DNA of 36,854 bases, taken from assembly GCA_012518645.1 (NCBI GenBank), contig JAAYRS010000110.1, positions 1 to 36,854 on the forward strand, read 5' to 3'. Source of the stretch: Bacillota bacterium. Its GTDB lineage: Bacteria > Bacillota > Limnochordia > Darwinibacteriales > Darwinibacteriaceae. Shown piece after piece: positions 30,036 to 36,854 of the stretch. Each line of letters begins with the position of its first letter. The first letter of the stretch is position 1. Made by a program: the position numbers and the translations under genes. A model generated the notes under the pieces. That model was not told the origin of the DNA and searched no databases. It saw only the letters and a program-made list of their open reading frames with translations.

Positions 30036-31426
30036 CAGTCTGCCTCCTTCCGCCCACCTACTGTAATTTCCGAAACACGCAGCGTTGGCTGGCCTACATC
30101 CGTAGGAATGGATCCGCTGATAGAACCGCACATTCCTTGGCCTGTAGCCAAATTAGACGCAACCATATCAATCTTTTGTAATATCTGCGCACCCTGTCCG
30201 ATTAAAGTGGCGCCCCGCACCGGTTTTTCAATTTTACCATTCCGGATTAAATAGCCTTCGCTCACCGCAAAGTTAAACTCCCCTGTGGCGGGATTGACTG
30301 AACCGCCGCCCATCCTTTTGGCAAATAATGCATATTCAGTATTACTGATGATTTCATCTACTGTAGATTCGCCCGCGCAGATAAAGGTGTTGGTCATGCG
30401 GGAGGTAGGCGCGAATTTGTAGGACTGCCGCCGACCGTTTCCGGTTGGTTCCATCCCCATTCTCCGTGCATTGAGTTTATCAATAAGATATCCTTTTAAA
30501 ACGCCGTTTTCAATAAGTACATTGCGCTGGGTTTTGCGCCCTTCGTCGTCGATATTCTGGGAACCCCAGGCGTTAGGAATTGTACCGTCATCAACAGCGG
30601 TTACTAATTCGCTGGCCACCTGCTGGCCTAATTTACCGGCAAAAACGGAGGCCCCCTTCGCCACGCTGGTAGCCTCTAAGCTGTGTCCGCAGGCCTCATG
30701 AAAGATGACACCGCCAAATTCGTTGTGGATTATTACCGGGTATTTGCCGCTGGGTGCATAATCAGCGTTAACCATGGTTACCGCGATACGGGCCGCTTCC
30801 GCCGCGTATTCTTCGATATCGATCTTGTCAAAAAATTCAAAGCCCATGTGCCGCCCCGGCCCATAGAACCCTGATTGCTTTTCTGCCCCCTTGGTGGCAA
30901 CCGCATGGATGCTAAGGCGTGTCCGCACCCGCCTGTCCTCGGCAACCAGTCCTTCTGAGTTGGCAATTAAAACGTTTTGATCCGTATCCAAATAATTGAC
31001 TGTTACCTGGCTAATTTGTTCGTGGTAGCCCGAGGCAGCCTCATGTGCTTTCCTCATAACTCCCACTTTTTCCTTTTGAGTAACTTGGCCAGGTTCCATT
31101 ACGATCGGATTAAACTTCTCTACAGCCAAACGCGCCAAAACAATACTGCCGACTCGATGACTTCCTTCCAAAGCCGCCGCCGCCTCCATGGCCACTTTCA
31201 TCAAATTCTCCCGGGCAGTGTCATTAGTATAAGCGTAAACACTTTTCGTCCCTTGAAAAACACGAATGCCCACACCGTAGTCCCGGCCGGTAACTCCCTC
31301 TTCTACCTTGCCTTTAATCATGCGGATAGCTGTATTATAAGTGTCTTCAGCAAATATTTCGGCAAAATCCCCGCCGGTGGACAAGGCCGCCAACAACACA
31401 TCGGTTATCAATCTTTCTGTAAGCAA
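30035..31426 (-). CDS. tldD: TldD metalloprotease subunit
   Basis: This is the zinc-bearing subunit of the TldD/E protease, 463 residues. The HExxxH motif is present as GGVIFHEACGHSLEA, with RRMGMEPTGNGRRQSY downstream. TTG at 31426 is chosen because AGGGGGG lies 6 nt upstream and the product then begins LTERLITDVLLAALS. The frame extends to 31486 but runs into a region shared with the divergent small gene's promoter. It is coupled to pmbA by stop-start overlap. Confidence 0.94.
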   Translation of the reverse strand: MLTERLITDVLLAALSTGGDFAEIFAEDTYNTAIRMIKGKVEEGVTGRDYGVGIRVFQGTKSVYAYTNDTARENLMKVAMEAAAALEGSHRVGSIVLARLAVEKFNPIVMEPGQVTQKEKVGVMRKAHEAASGYHEQISQVTVNYLDTDQNVLIANSEGLVAEDRRVRTRLSIHAVATKGAEKQSGFYGPGRHMGFEFFDKIDIEEYAAEAARIAVTMVNADYAPSGKYPVIIHNEFGGVIFHEACGHSLEATSVAKGASVFAGKLGQQVASELVTAVDDGTIPNAWGSQNIDDEGRKTQRNVLIENGVLKGYLIDKLNARRMGMEPTGNGRRQSYKFAPTSRMTNTFICAGESTVDEIISNTEYALFAKRMGGGSVNPATGEFNFAVSEGYLIRNGKIEKPVRGATLIGQGAQILQKIDMVASNLATGQGMCGSISGSIPTDVGQPTLRVSEITVGGRKEAD

Positions 31427-31440
31427 AACGAACCCCCCTA

Positions 31441-31449
31441 TGCTATAAT
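31441..31449 (+). promoter_or_regulatory. Extended -10 promoter of the 61-residue gene
   Basis: TG-C-TATAAT lies 32 bp before the start codon, with no good -35. It overlaps the tldD leader on the other strand, so the two units start back to back. Confidence 0.5.
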
Positions 31450-31480
31450 TTAAGTCGAACCAAAGGAAAGGATGTTTACA

Positions 31481-31666
31481 ATGCAACCAGGCAACATCAT
31501 CTGGAGGCTTTTGACCCAGATTAACGAGTTACAAAATCTTTGCGAAAGCAGCATTGCCGAACTAAATCCCAAGAAAAACCGTGATTTAATTTCCAGCATC
31601 GAAGAATGCGAACGCCTTTGCCGCACCCAAATCAATATTATGAACAGGATCAAAAAAAGGTATTAA
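31481..31666 (+). CDS. Hypothetical helical protein, 61 residues
   Basis: Unknown family. AAAGGAAAGG lies 9 nt upstream of ATG at 31481; a second ATG at 31472 directly follows that site and is less likely. The product (NIIWRLLTQINELQNLCESS, then DLISSIEECERLCRTQINIM) looks like two amphipathic helices with three Cys residues and a basic C-terminus. It is a single-gene unit between tldD and the DUF123 gene. Confidence 0.6.
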   Translation: MQPGNIIWRLLTQINELQNLCESSIAELNPKKNRDLISSIEECERLCRTQINIMNRIKKRY

Positions 31667-31695
31667 CCGGGTAAAATATTCGGGCCTGCTTAAAT

Positions 31696-32100
31696 TTAAG
31701 GTCCCAAGGCGTAAGCCAGGGGGACTTTTAATAAATGGGCGCCGCAGCTGCAGTCTGAAGAACCAAAACCCGCAACGGGATAATAAGCTGCGGGGATCCG
31801 CAGCAGCTCTTCAACCAGCCAACATTCACCTTGTTTAGGCAGATCCAAGAACAAGACTTCTCCTAAGTAACGGGCCCGAGCCCGAAAATAATCTATATGC
31901 CAGTGCAGAGTTTTCTCTAAGCTGCGGTGCCTGTTGATCCGTGCCTGCAGATTCCGCTGAGCACTTCCGCAATAAGCATAGATCCCGGGCGTAAAAGTGA
32001 ATTCCCCCAGTTTACCTATGGTAATGGAGCATGATTGAGGCAAGTCCAGCCAAAGAAGATACACTCCCTGATCTCCCCTGAACTCTTGAGCTTTATCCAT
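31696..32100 (-). CDS. GIY-YIG/DUF123 family protein
   Basis: The 134-residue protein matches the small DUF123 group of GIY-YIG nuclease-like proteins. The core is GIYAYCGSAQRNLQARINRH, with the trailing HWHIDYF and CGAHLLK. The N-terminal part (YLLWLDLPQSCSITIGKLG) is also typical. In some organisms the domain is fused to endonuclease III; here it is free-standing. The substrate is unknown. ATG with GGAGGAGG about 10 nt upstream. Confidence 0.85.
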   Translation of the reverse strand: MDKAQEFRGDQGVYLLWLDLPQSCSITIGKLGEFTFTPGIYAYCGSAQRNLQARINRHRSLEKTLHWHIDYFRARARYLGEVLFLDLPKQGECWLVEELLRIPAAYYPVAGFGSSDCSCGAHLLKVPLAYALGP

Positions 32101-32205
32101 CTTTCCCGGTTCCTCCTCCTCAATGCGTAATTAATTCTAGATTCTGCAGGGTTTTCCTTTGATTTCCTAGAAATAATAAAACTAAACTTAAAAGGAGGGA
32201 AACGA

Positions 32206-33261
32206 GTGGATGTAAAACAAGTTTTCCGGACACTGAGCGAAGCCGCCGGTGTTTCCGGATATGAACAGGAGATAGCAACCCAGATCCAAGATGGGTGCCC
32301 TTGGGCGGACGAAATCCGCACAGATAAATTAGGAAACCTAATTATGCTAAAAAAAGGCCAAGGCGAAACACCGCGCCCAAAAATTATGTTAGCAGCCCAT
32401 ATGGATGAAATCGGTTTAATGATTACCAAAATAGAAAAAGAAGGTTTCCTCCGTTTTACCACCATCGGCGGATTTGATCAGCGCGTGCTTTTAGGACAAG
32501 AAGTCCTAGTTCACGGTAAAATGCCGCTTCCCGGAGTGATTGGGGCCAAACCACCCCATGTCCAGGCACAGGGAGAGCAAACCAAAGCGGTTAAACTCGA
32601 AGAGCTTTTTATCGATGTGGGCTTTGATTGCGCAAAAGAAGCCCAAGCCTCGATTACTGTAGGCGATACTGTCACTCTAAAACGGGAGGTTGTGGAACTG
32701 CAAGGATCTTTCCTGGCGGGAAAGGCTTTCGATGACAGAGCCGGGGTGGCCTCTATTTTGGAATGTTTTCAAATATTAAGCACTATGCGGCACCGGGCTG
32801 ATGTGTACGCCGTAGCCACTGTGCAAGAAGAAGTGGGTCTGCGAGGGGCTTTTACCAGTACTTACGGCCTTGTTCCCCACTTAGGTATCGCCATCGATGT
32901 TGGCTTTGGGGATTCCCCGGGCCTGCAGGAAGACGAGACAATCAAACTAAGCCAAGGTCCGGGTATCGCCGCCGGGCCGCATGTTCATCCCAAGGTTCAC
33001 GAGCGGATGGTGGATACTGCCCAAGAGTGGAATTTAGGTTATTCCTTAGATCCTTCCCCCTATCCGGGCGGTACAGATGCCTATGCCATCCAGGTGGCGC
33101 AAGCTGGCGTGGCCACCATTCTTCTTTCCATCCCCCTGCGTTATATGCACACGCCGATTGAAACTATCGATTACGAAGATGTTAGGCGCACCGGCAGGCT
33201 TATGGCTCTATTTATCGCAGGGTTAGACAATGAATTCGTGGAGGGATTGACATGCTTTTAG
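32206..33261 (+). CDS. M42 family metallo-aminopeptidase, copy 1
   Basis: M42 aminopeptidases form large tetrahedral cages that trim peptides and often contain two metal ions. The 351-residue protein has the metal ligands in AAHMDEIG, AFDDRAG, TVQEEVGLRGA (catalytic Glu) and AIDVGFGD, and a C-terminal RYMHTPIETID with the last His. GTG start with AAGGAGG 7 nt upstream. It is the first of three M42 genes joined by overlaps. Confidence 0.95.
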   Translation: MDVKQVFRTLSEAAGVSGYEQEIATQIQDGCPWADEIRTDKLGNLIMLKKGQGETPRPKIMLAAHMDEIGLMITKIEKEGFLRFTTIGGFDQRVLLGQEVLVHGKMPLPGVIGAKPPHVQAQGEQTKAVKLEELFIDVGFDCAKEAQASITVGDTVTLKREVVELQGSFLAGKAFDDRAGVASILECFQILSTMRHRADVYAVATVQEEVGLRGAFTSTYGLVPHLGIAIDVGFGDSPGLQEDETIKLSQGPGIAAGPHVHPKVHERMVDTAQEWNLGYSLDPSPYPGGTDAYAIQVAQAGVATILLSIPLRYMHTPIETIDYEDVRRTGRLMALFIAGLDNEFVEGLTCF

Positions 33262-34271
33262 CGCGTTTAACTGAAGCATGCGGCGCCCCGGGTCAAGAAA
33301 GCGAAATACGTGATTTAATCCGGGCTGAGATTGCGCCCTATGCAGATGAAATAAAAACAGATGCCTTAGGAAATTTGATCGCTTTTAAAAACCCCCATGC
33401 TTCCGGACCAAAAGTGATGTTGGCGGCCCACATGGATGAAGTAGCTTTAATGATCGTAGGCATAGAAAAAAACGGGTACCTTAAATTTCGGCCTTTAGGC
33501 GGCATTGATCCCCGTGTTCTCGTTGCTAAAACCGTCGTTATTGGTGATAAGAAAATTTTCGGCGTAATTGGCAGCAAACCCATCCACCTCCAGCGCCCGG
33601 AGGAGCGAAACAAGGCTTTTTCCCTGCGGGAACTAGCGATTGATATCGGAGTGAAGAGTAAAGAAGAGGCGGAAAAGTTGGTTAAGCTGGGCGATGCTGC
33701 TTATTTCACCACTAAATATGAGGAAATTGGGAAAAACAAAATAAAAGCCAAGGCTCTCGATGATCGGGTCGGCTGTGCATTGGCCATCAGGTTGCTCCAA
33801 GAGAAGGTATCTTTTCCCCTTGCAGTCGCCTTTACTGTCCAGGAAGAAGTTGGGCTGCGGGGGGCCGGTGTTGCAGCTTACCAGGTAGAACCCGATTTAG
33901 CTTTGATCCTTGAGGGAACCACCGCTTCGGATGTACCGGGGACCGATCAACATAAACAGGCCACCTCTGTAGGTAAAGGCCCAGCAGTAACTATTATGGA
34001 TCGGACAGTAATTGCTCATCCGCCCTTAGTTCGCAAATTGCTGGAATTAGCCCGGGAAAAAAACATCCCGGCCCAGATTCGCCGTACAACTACGGGAGGA
34101 ACTGATGCGGGGCGGATTCAGTTGGCCAAAGAAGGGGCCAAAGTTGCAGTAATAGCCGTTCCCTGCCGCTATATCCATTCTGCAGTATCGCTTATGAGTA
34201 AAGACGATTTTGAAGCAGCTTATCAATTAGTGAAAGCTTATCTCCAGTATTTAGAGAAGGAGGGTAAATAG
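33252..34271 (+). CDS. M42 family metallo-aminopeptidase, copy 2
   Basis: 339 residues, with AAHMDEVA, ALDDRVG and TVQEEVGLRGAG. At the fourth ligand position it has LEGTT (Glu) where copies 1 and 3 have Asp (AIDV, ALDV). The last His is in RYIHSAVSLM. The gene starts inside the end of copy 1 (10-nt overlap) and ends at the first base of copy 3. The Glu form occurs in some M42 subfamilies, so specificity may differ from its neighbours. Confidence 0.94.
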   Translation: MLLARLTEACGAPGQESEIRDLIRAEIAPYADEIKTDALGNLIAFKNPHASGPKVMLAAHMDEVALMIVGIEKNGYLKFRPLGGIDPRVLVAKTVVIGDKKIFGVIGSKPIHLQRPEERNKAFSLRELAIDIGVKSKEEAEKLVKLGDAAYFTTKYEEIGKNKIKAKALDDRVGCALAIRLLQEKVSFPLAVAFTVQEEVGLRGAGVAAYQVEPDLALILEGTTASDVPGTDQHKQATSVGKGPAVTIMDRTVIAHPPLVRKLLELAREKNIPAQIRRTTTGGTDAGRIQLAKEGAKVAVIAVPCRYIHSAVSLMSKDDFEAAYQLVKAYLQYLEKEGK

Positions 34272-35269
34272 TGAGAGGAACCATCCAACAGCTGACGGAG
34301 GCCTTTGGGCCTTCCGGCTACGAAGACGAAATCACCCACTTAATTAAGGCTATAGCCAAGGATTATGCCGACGAAATAGCCGTAGATACCCTAGGCAATC
34401 TTATAGTTACCAAAAAAGGCCGCGAACAGGGAAAAAGAATTATGTTTGCAGCTCATATGGACGAAATTGGAATCATCGTAACTCACATTAATAAAGAGGG
34501 ATTCCTCCGTTTTGCCGGCGTGGGCGGCATAGGAATAGCCACCTTGGTGGGTAATAGGGTGCGCTTCCAAAACGGTACCCTGGGAGTTATCTACAGGGAG
34601 AAAGGCGAATGGAAGGACTTAACCCTGGATAAACTTTATATCGATATCGGCGCCGAAAATAAAGAGGAAGCGGAAACAAAGGTACAATTAGGAGATTTTG
34701 CTGTTTTTCAAAGGGAATTCGCTGACCTTGGAAACCGGCTGATAGCCAAAAGTATGGATGACCGCGTTGGTTGCGCTGTGCTTCTGGAAGTCTTGAAGCG
34801 GAGCAAAAACCCCTTAAATACTCTTTATTTTGTTTTCACCACTCAAGAAGAGGTAGGTTTAAGAGGGGCTCGGACCGCCGCTTACGGCCTTGATCCCGAT
34901 TTAGGTATTGCCTTGGACGTTACCCTAACCGGTGATATGCCCGAAGCCCAGCGTATGGATGTATCCTTGGGAAAAGGGGCCGCCATTAAAGTTCGCGACT
35001 CTTCCTTAATCGCCCATCCCAAGGTAAAGGAACTCTTGGTTGATCTTGCCGAAGCAAACAAAATCCCTTACCAATTGGAAGTCTTGGAAAGAGGTGGAAC
35101 GGATGCGGGTGCCATTCACCTTACTAGAGAAGGAATTCCTGCCGGGGCCATTTCCATTCCCACCCGCTATGTGCATTCTCCTTCGGAAATGATTGATTTA
35201 AGAGACGCGGAGGCATGTGTTGATTTGGTTTTTGCCCTAACTGAACGGGAATTAGGCGGCATCTTTTAA
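34271..35269 (+). CDS. M42 family metallo-aminopeptidase, copy 3
   Basis: 332 residues, with AAHMDEIG, SMDDRVG, TTQEEVGLRGA, ALDVTLTGD and RYVHSPSEMID. GTG start overlapping the stop of copy 2 by one base. The three products diverge clearly from one another, so the array reflects old duplications rather than a recent one. Cages of mixed subunits are a possibility. No terminator is seen after the stop. Confidence 0.94.
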   Translation: MRGTIQQLTEAFGPSGYEDEITHLIKAIAKDYADEIAVDTLGNLIVTKKGREQGKRIMFAAHMDEIGIIVTHINKEGFLRFAGVGGIGIATLVGNRVRFQNGTLGVIYREKGEWKDLTLDKLYIDIGAENKEEAETKVQLGDFAVFQREFADLGNRLIAKSMDDRVGCAVLLEVLKRSKNPLNTLYFVFTTQEEVGLRGARTAAYGLDPDLGIALDVTLTGDMPEAQRMDVSLGKGAAIKVRDSSLIAHPKVKELLVDLAEANKIPYQLEVLERGGTDAGAIHLTREGIPAGAISIPTRYVHSPSEMIDLRDAEACVDLVFALTERELGGIF

Positions 35270-35629
35270 TAAAGCCGACCTCCGCCCCACTGTAAATGCC
35301 CTCTAAGGTTAGCGTTCCAACTTCGGGGTAATAATTTCCAAAAATAAGGCTTGTAGTTCGCCGAAAGCGTTCTATGGCTAATATTTTTAAGAAGATAAGG
35401 CTTTGGGCTGTCAGTCCCGGCCTTTTCTTGTATCCCCCCTTTGCTGGCTGGGACTTTCCGCCAATATGCCCTCAAGAATTTGGGGATCGGTATCTTTTGT
35501 TTCAGACCGCGGCCCAAGTTTACTGTGTTCAAACAGCCGTATCTGCTGTTATCTGGGCTGGACACCCCTATAAGGCCAAATAATTACTTCTGACCCAAAA
35601 CCCTTGTCCGGGAAATTGTAGATCAAGCT
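35270..35629. other. Gene-poor stretch, nothing identified
   Basis: Both strands were read. There are short open frames (e.g. plus 35374-35583 and minus 35266-35565) but none has a ribosome site or a recognisable product. The stretch lies downstream, on the minus strand, of the decayed intron and may hold its target or further debris. Confidence 0.5.
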
Positions 35630-36590
35630 GGAAAACGCTAGGTGATCTGCCTGGCGTTTTTCTTCTCCCGAAACGGTGCATCCGCGTACAGTGTCCCTGA
35701 AAAATCTAGTGCAGTTCGTAAAACTGCGGCAGAATCCCGACTTCGTACTTTGCTAGATCAATTACCCTTTGCGTTCGAACCACACGCTTGGCAGCGCCAA
35801 ACGGACAGGTACTGTGCTCGAGCTTCTCCAACGAACCACGGAAATTTTCTGGAATATATCCTTGTAGCCTAGTCCTTTTCCATTCCCGCATTTGTTTCAG
35901 GCGCAGCCATCGGCGAATCCAACTCATTGCATGGTTCGGATAACTTCCGCGACGATCATCATCCTTGCAGAATACTATCTTCGTCTTCGCCGGGTGTAGC
36001 TCCGGCCCACATTCACTAAACCGCTGTATCAAGCTATCCAACAACTGTTTAGCCTGCCATCAGTTTTGCAATGGCAAATACAATCGTCAGCATATCTAGC
36101 AAACGGCATCGCTTTGTACTTCTTTTCCATCCACATATCAAAGACATAATGGAGAAAAAGATTCGCCAATAGCGGTCTGATAACCCCTCCTTGGAGTGTT
36201 CCGCTGTTCTTCGCTTGCAGAGTTTCGACTGCAAATTCTACCGGAGCTTTAAGCCACCGCTCAATATAGAGAATGGTCCATCAGCAGTCCGCATGATGCC
36301 GTACCGCCTTTATCAGAAGCCCATGGTCAATTGCATGAAAAAAGCTTTAATGACACGTAACTTTCATCCCATTACATTCTCGTGTCCGTGCAGTTTGTTA
36401 GATTTTGCTTTGTACGGCAAGCCCATCCCACTTTGAATGCCTGACATGGTTCGTGTTCCTCGGGCCGGAACTTTACTCATCGCGCTTCTTTCAAATTCCA
36501 CCTCGCGATGGACACCCTTACGCTTGGCCAACTGTTGGCAACTGCCGGCCCCCGTAGTGGACGCGCCATGCGCAGCGCACCGCAAAAAAG
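35630..36590 (-). mobile_element. Decayed group II intron
   Basis: The minus strand holds an intron-like layout: a non-coding 5' part (about 36590-36420), a broken reverse transcriptase, and a 3' hairpin with AAAACGC/GCGTTTT arms at 35632-35664 that could be domain VI. The region just 5' of that hairpin (TGTACGCGGATGCACCG) loosely recalls domain V but is not canonical. Boundaries are approximate. The reverse transcriptase is certain enough, while the RNA domains are inference. Confidence 0.5.
35706..36420 (-). pseudogene. Group II intron reverse transcriptase/maturase, broken
   Basis: Translation across frames recovers HGLLIKAVRHHADC, an in-frame TGA, WTILYIERWLKAPVEF, then QAKNSGTLQGGVIRPLLANL and the catalytic FARYADDCICHCK. 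A one-base loss near 36055 shifts the frame to LLDSLIQRFSECGPELHPAKTKIVFC. After SYPNHA the sequence jumps to a maturase-like WIRRWLRLKQMREWKRTR, so the middle is deleted. A further frame break lies near 36340. At least two frameshifts, a stop and a deletion mean it is dead. Confidence 0.8.
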
Positions 36591-36608
36591 GCGCTGTCCA
36601 GCGCCTTT
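36584..36608 (-). terminator. Rho-independent terminator (minus strand)
   Basis: AAAGGCGCTG/CAGCGCCTTT stem with a 2-nt centre and six T on the minus strand. It would end a transcript coming from beyond the right edge, upstream of the intron remnant. Confidence 0.65.
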
Positions 36609-36728
36609 GCTCTTTCTTTAGAACACATTTTCCCCATTTTTTTCTAAGCTCTAGATTCGATCCGACTTTTATTCCTTTCTCTTCCTCCGCGGTTTCCTTA
36701 AATTTCGGAGCAAGCCGGGTGTTACGCC

Positions 36729-36854
36729 TTAAATTAAATGGGTAAGAATACCCGGGTTTGTATCAAAGTAAATGTCTTCGGTATTGGATCGCAAGATAAA
36801 ATAACTTGCGATTTTTTCTTTCTTAATTTGTCCCGGAAATTTGATAGAATAGAT
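36729..36854 (-). CDS. Possible C-terminal end of a gene entering from the right
   Basis: An open frame of 41 residues plus TAA reaches the window edge (IYSIKFPGQIKKEKIASYFI and on). A second frame is also open, and the piece includes a hairpin with a plus-strand T-tract (36788-36817). It could be coding or not; I recognise nothing. Confidence 0.2.
   Translation of the reverse strand: MYSIKFPGQIKKEKIASYFILRSNTEDIYFDTNPGILTHLI

Noticed and set aside
35632-35664. Plus-strand terminator reading of the AAACGC hairpin
   Set aside because: No plus-strand gene needs it, and its place after the reverse transcriptase remnant suits intron domain VI better; either remains possible.
36437-36745. 102-residue plus-strand frame
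   Set aside because: It is antisense to the intron remnant and crosses a terminator hairpin, with no ribosome site.
36788-36817. ATCGCAAG/CTTGCGAT hairpin with T-tract, plus strand
   Set aside because: It looks like a terminator, but no plus-strand gene precedes it; left uncalled near the window edge.
1-36854. CRISPR arrays, defence islands or biosynthetic clusters
   Set aside because: No repeat-spacer pattern and no defence or biosynthetic hallmark genes were seen.

Overview
The window looks like a chromosomal segment of an endospore-forming Bacillota, most likely an anaerobic, Clostridia-type lineage. The evidence is a complete spoIIIA operon, spoIVB, a split sigK, the Bacillus/Clostridia gene order efp-spoIIIA-asp23-nusB-xseAB-ispA-dxs-tlyA-nadK-argR-recN-spoIVB, purine-rich ribosome binding sites with frequent GTG/TTG starts, and an apparent OLE RNA, a class known mainly from anaerobic or extremophilic Gram-positives. 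I cannot name the species.

Region by region. (1) 1-21.3 kb, all minus strand: 20.6-18.2 kb holds a small unknown gene, a prolidase-type peptidase, efp and a zinc-ribbon gene. 18.1-13.3 kb is spoIIIAA-AH. 13.1-10.3 kb is asp23, amaP, a DUF2273 gene, nusB, a TsaD-like paralogue and a small membrane protein. 10.3-1 kb is xseA, xseB, ispA, the OLE RNA, oapA, dxs, tlyA, nadK, argR, recN and the 5' part of spoIVB. A yqeG-type phosphatase lies at 20.7-21.2 kb. (2) 21.3-26.4 kb: sigK is cut in two by a 4.4 kb skin-like element carrying a short serine recombinase, a beta-phosphoglucomutase and a GH65 disaccharide phosphorylase. (3) 26.5-31.4 kb, minus: two ECF-transporter S components, an ArsR regulator with a coiled-coil partner, a small unknown gene and a tldD-pmbA pair. 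(4) 31.4-35.3 kb: a small plus-strand gene, a GIY-YIG/DUF123 gene (minus) and three tandem M42 aminopeptidases (plus). (5) 35.3-36.9 kb: no intact gene, but a decayed group II intron with a broken reverse transcriptase.

The main discovery is the sigK intervening element. Both ends carry the same 14 bp (14/14) at the codon position where the Bacillus subtilis skin interrupts sigK. Joining the halves there gives an in-frame 233-residue pro-sigma-K with the canonical CIENEILMHLR junction. The reconstructed attB and attP each show imperfect dyads (9/12 arm matches) around a shared 6-bp centre. The cargo is a complete sugar-phosphorolysis module rather than prophage genes, and its last stop codon sits inside the attachment dyad. 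Its transcription would read straight into the antisense strand of sigK.

The second highlight is the roughly 630-nt non-coding gene between ispA and oapA, with its own extended -10 promoter, in the syntenic position of OLE RNA. Several genes connect functionally in sporulation: SpoIVB triggers pro-sigma-K processing, SpoIIIA forms the mother-cell side of the feeding channel, and the recombinase rebuilds sigK. IspA and Dxs belong to isoprenoid synthesis, and OLE/OapA is a membrane ribonucleoprotein placed between them.
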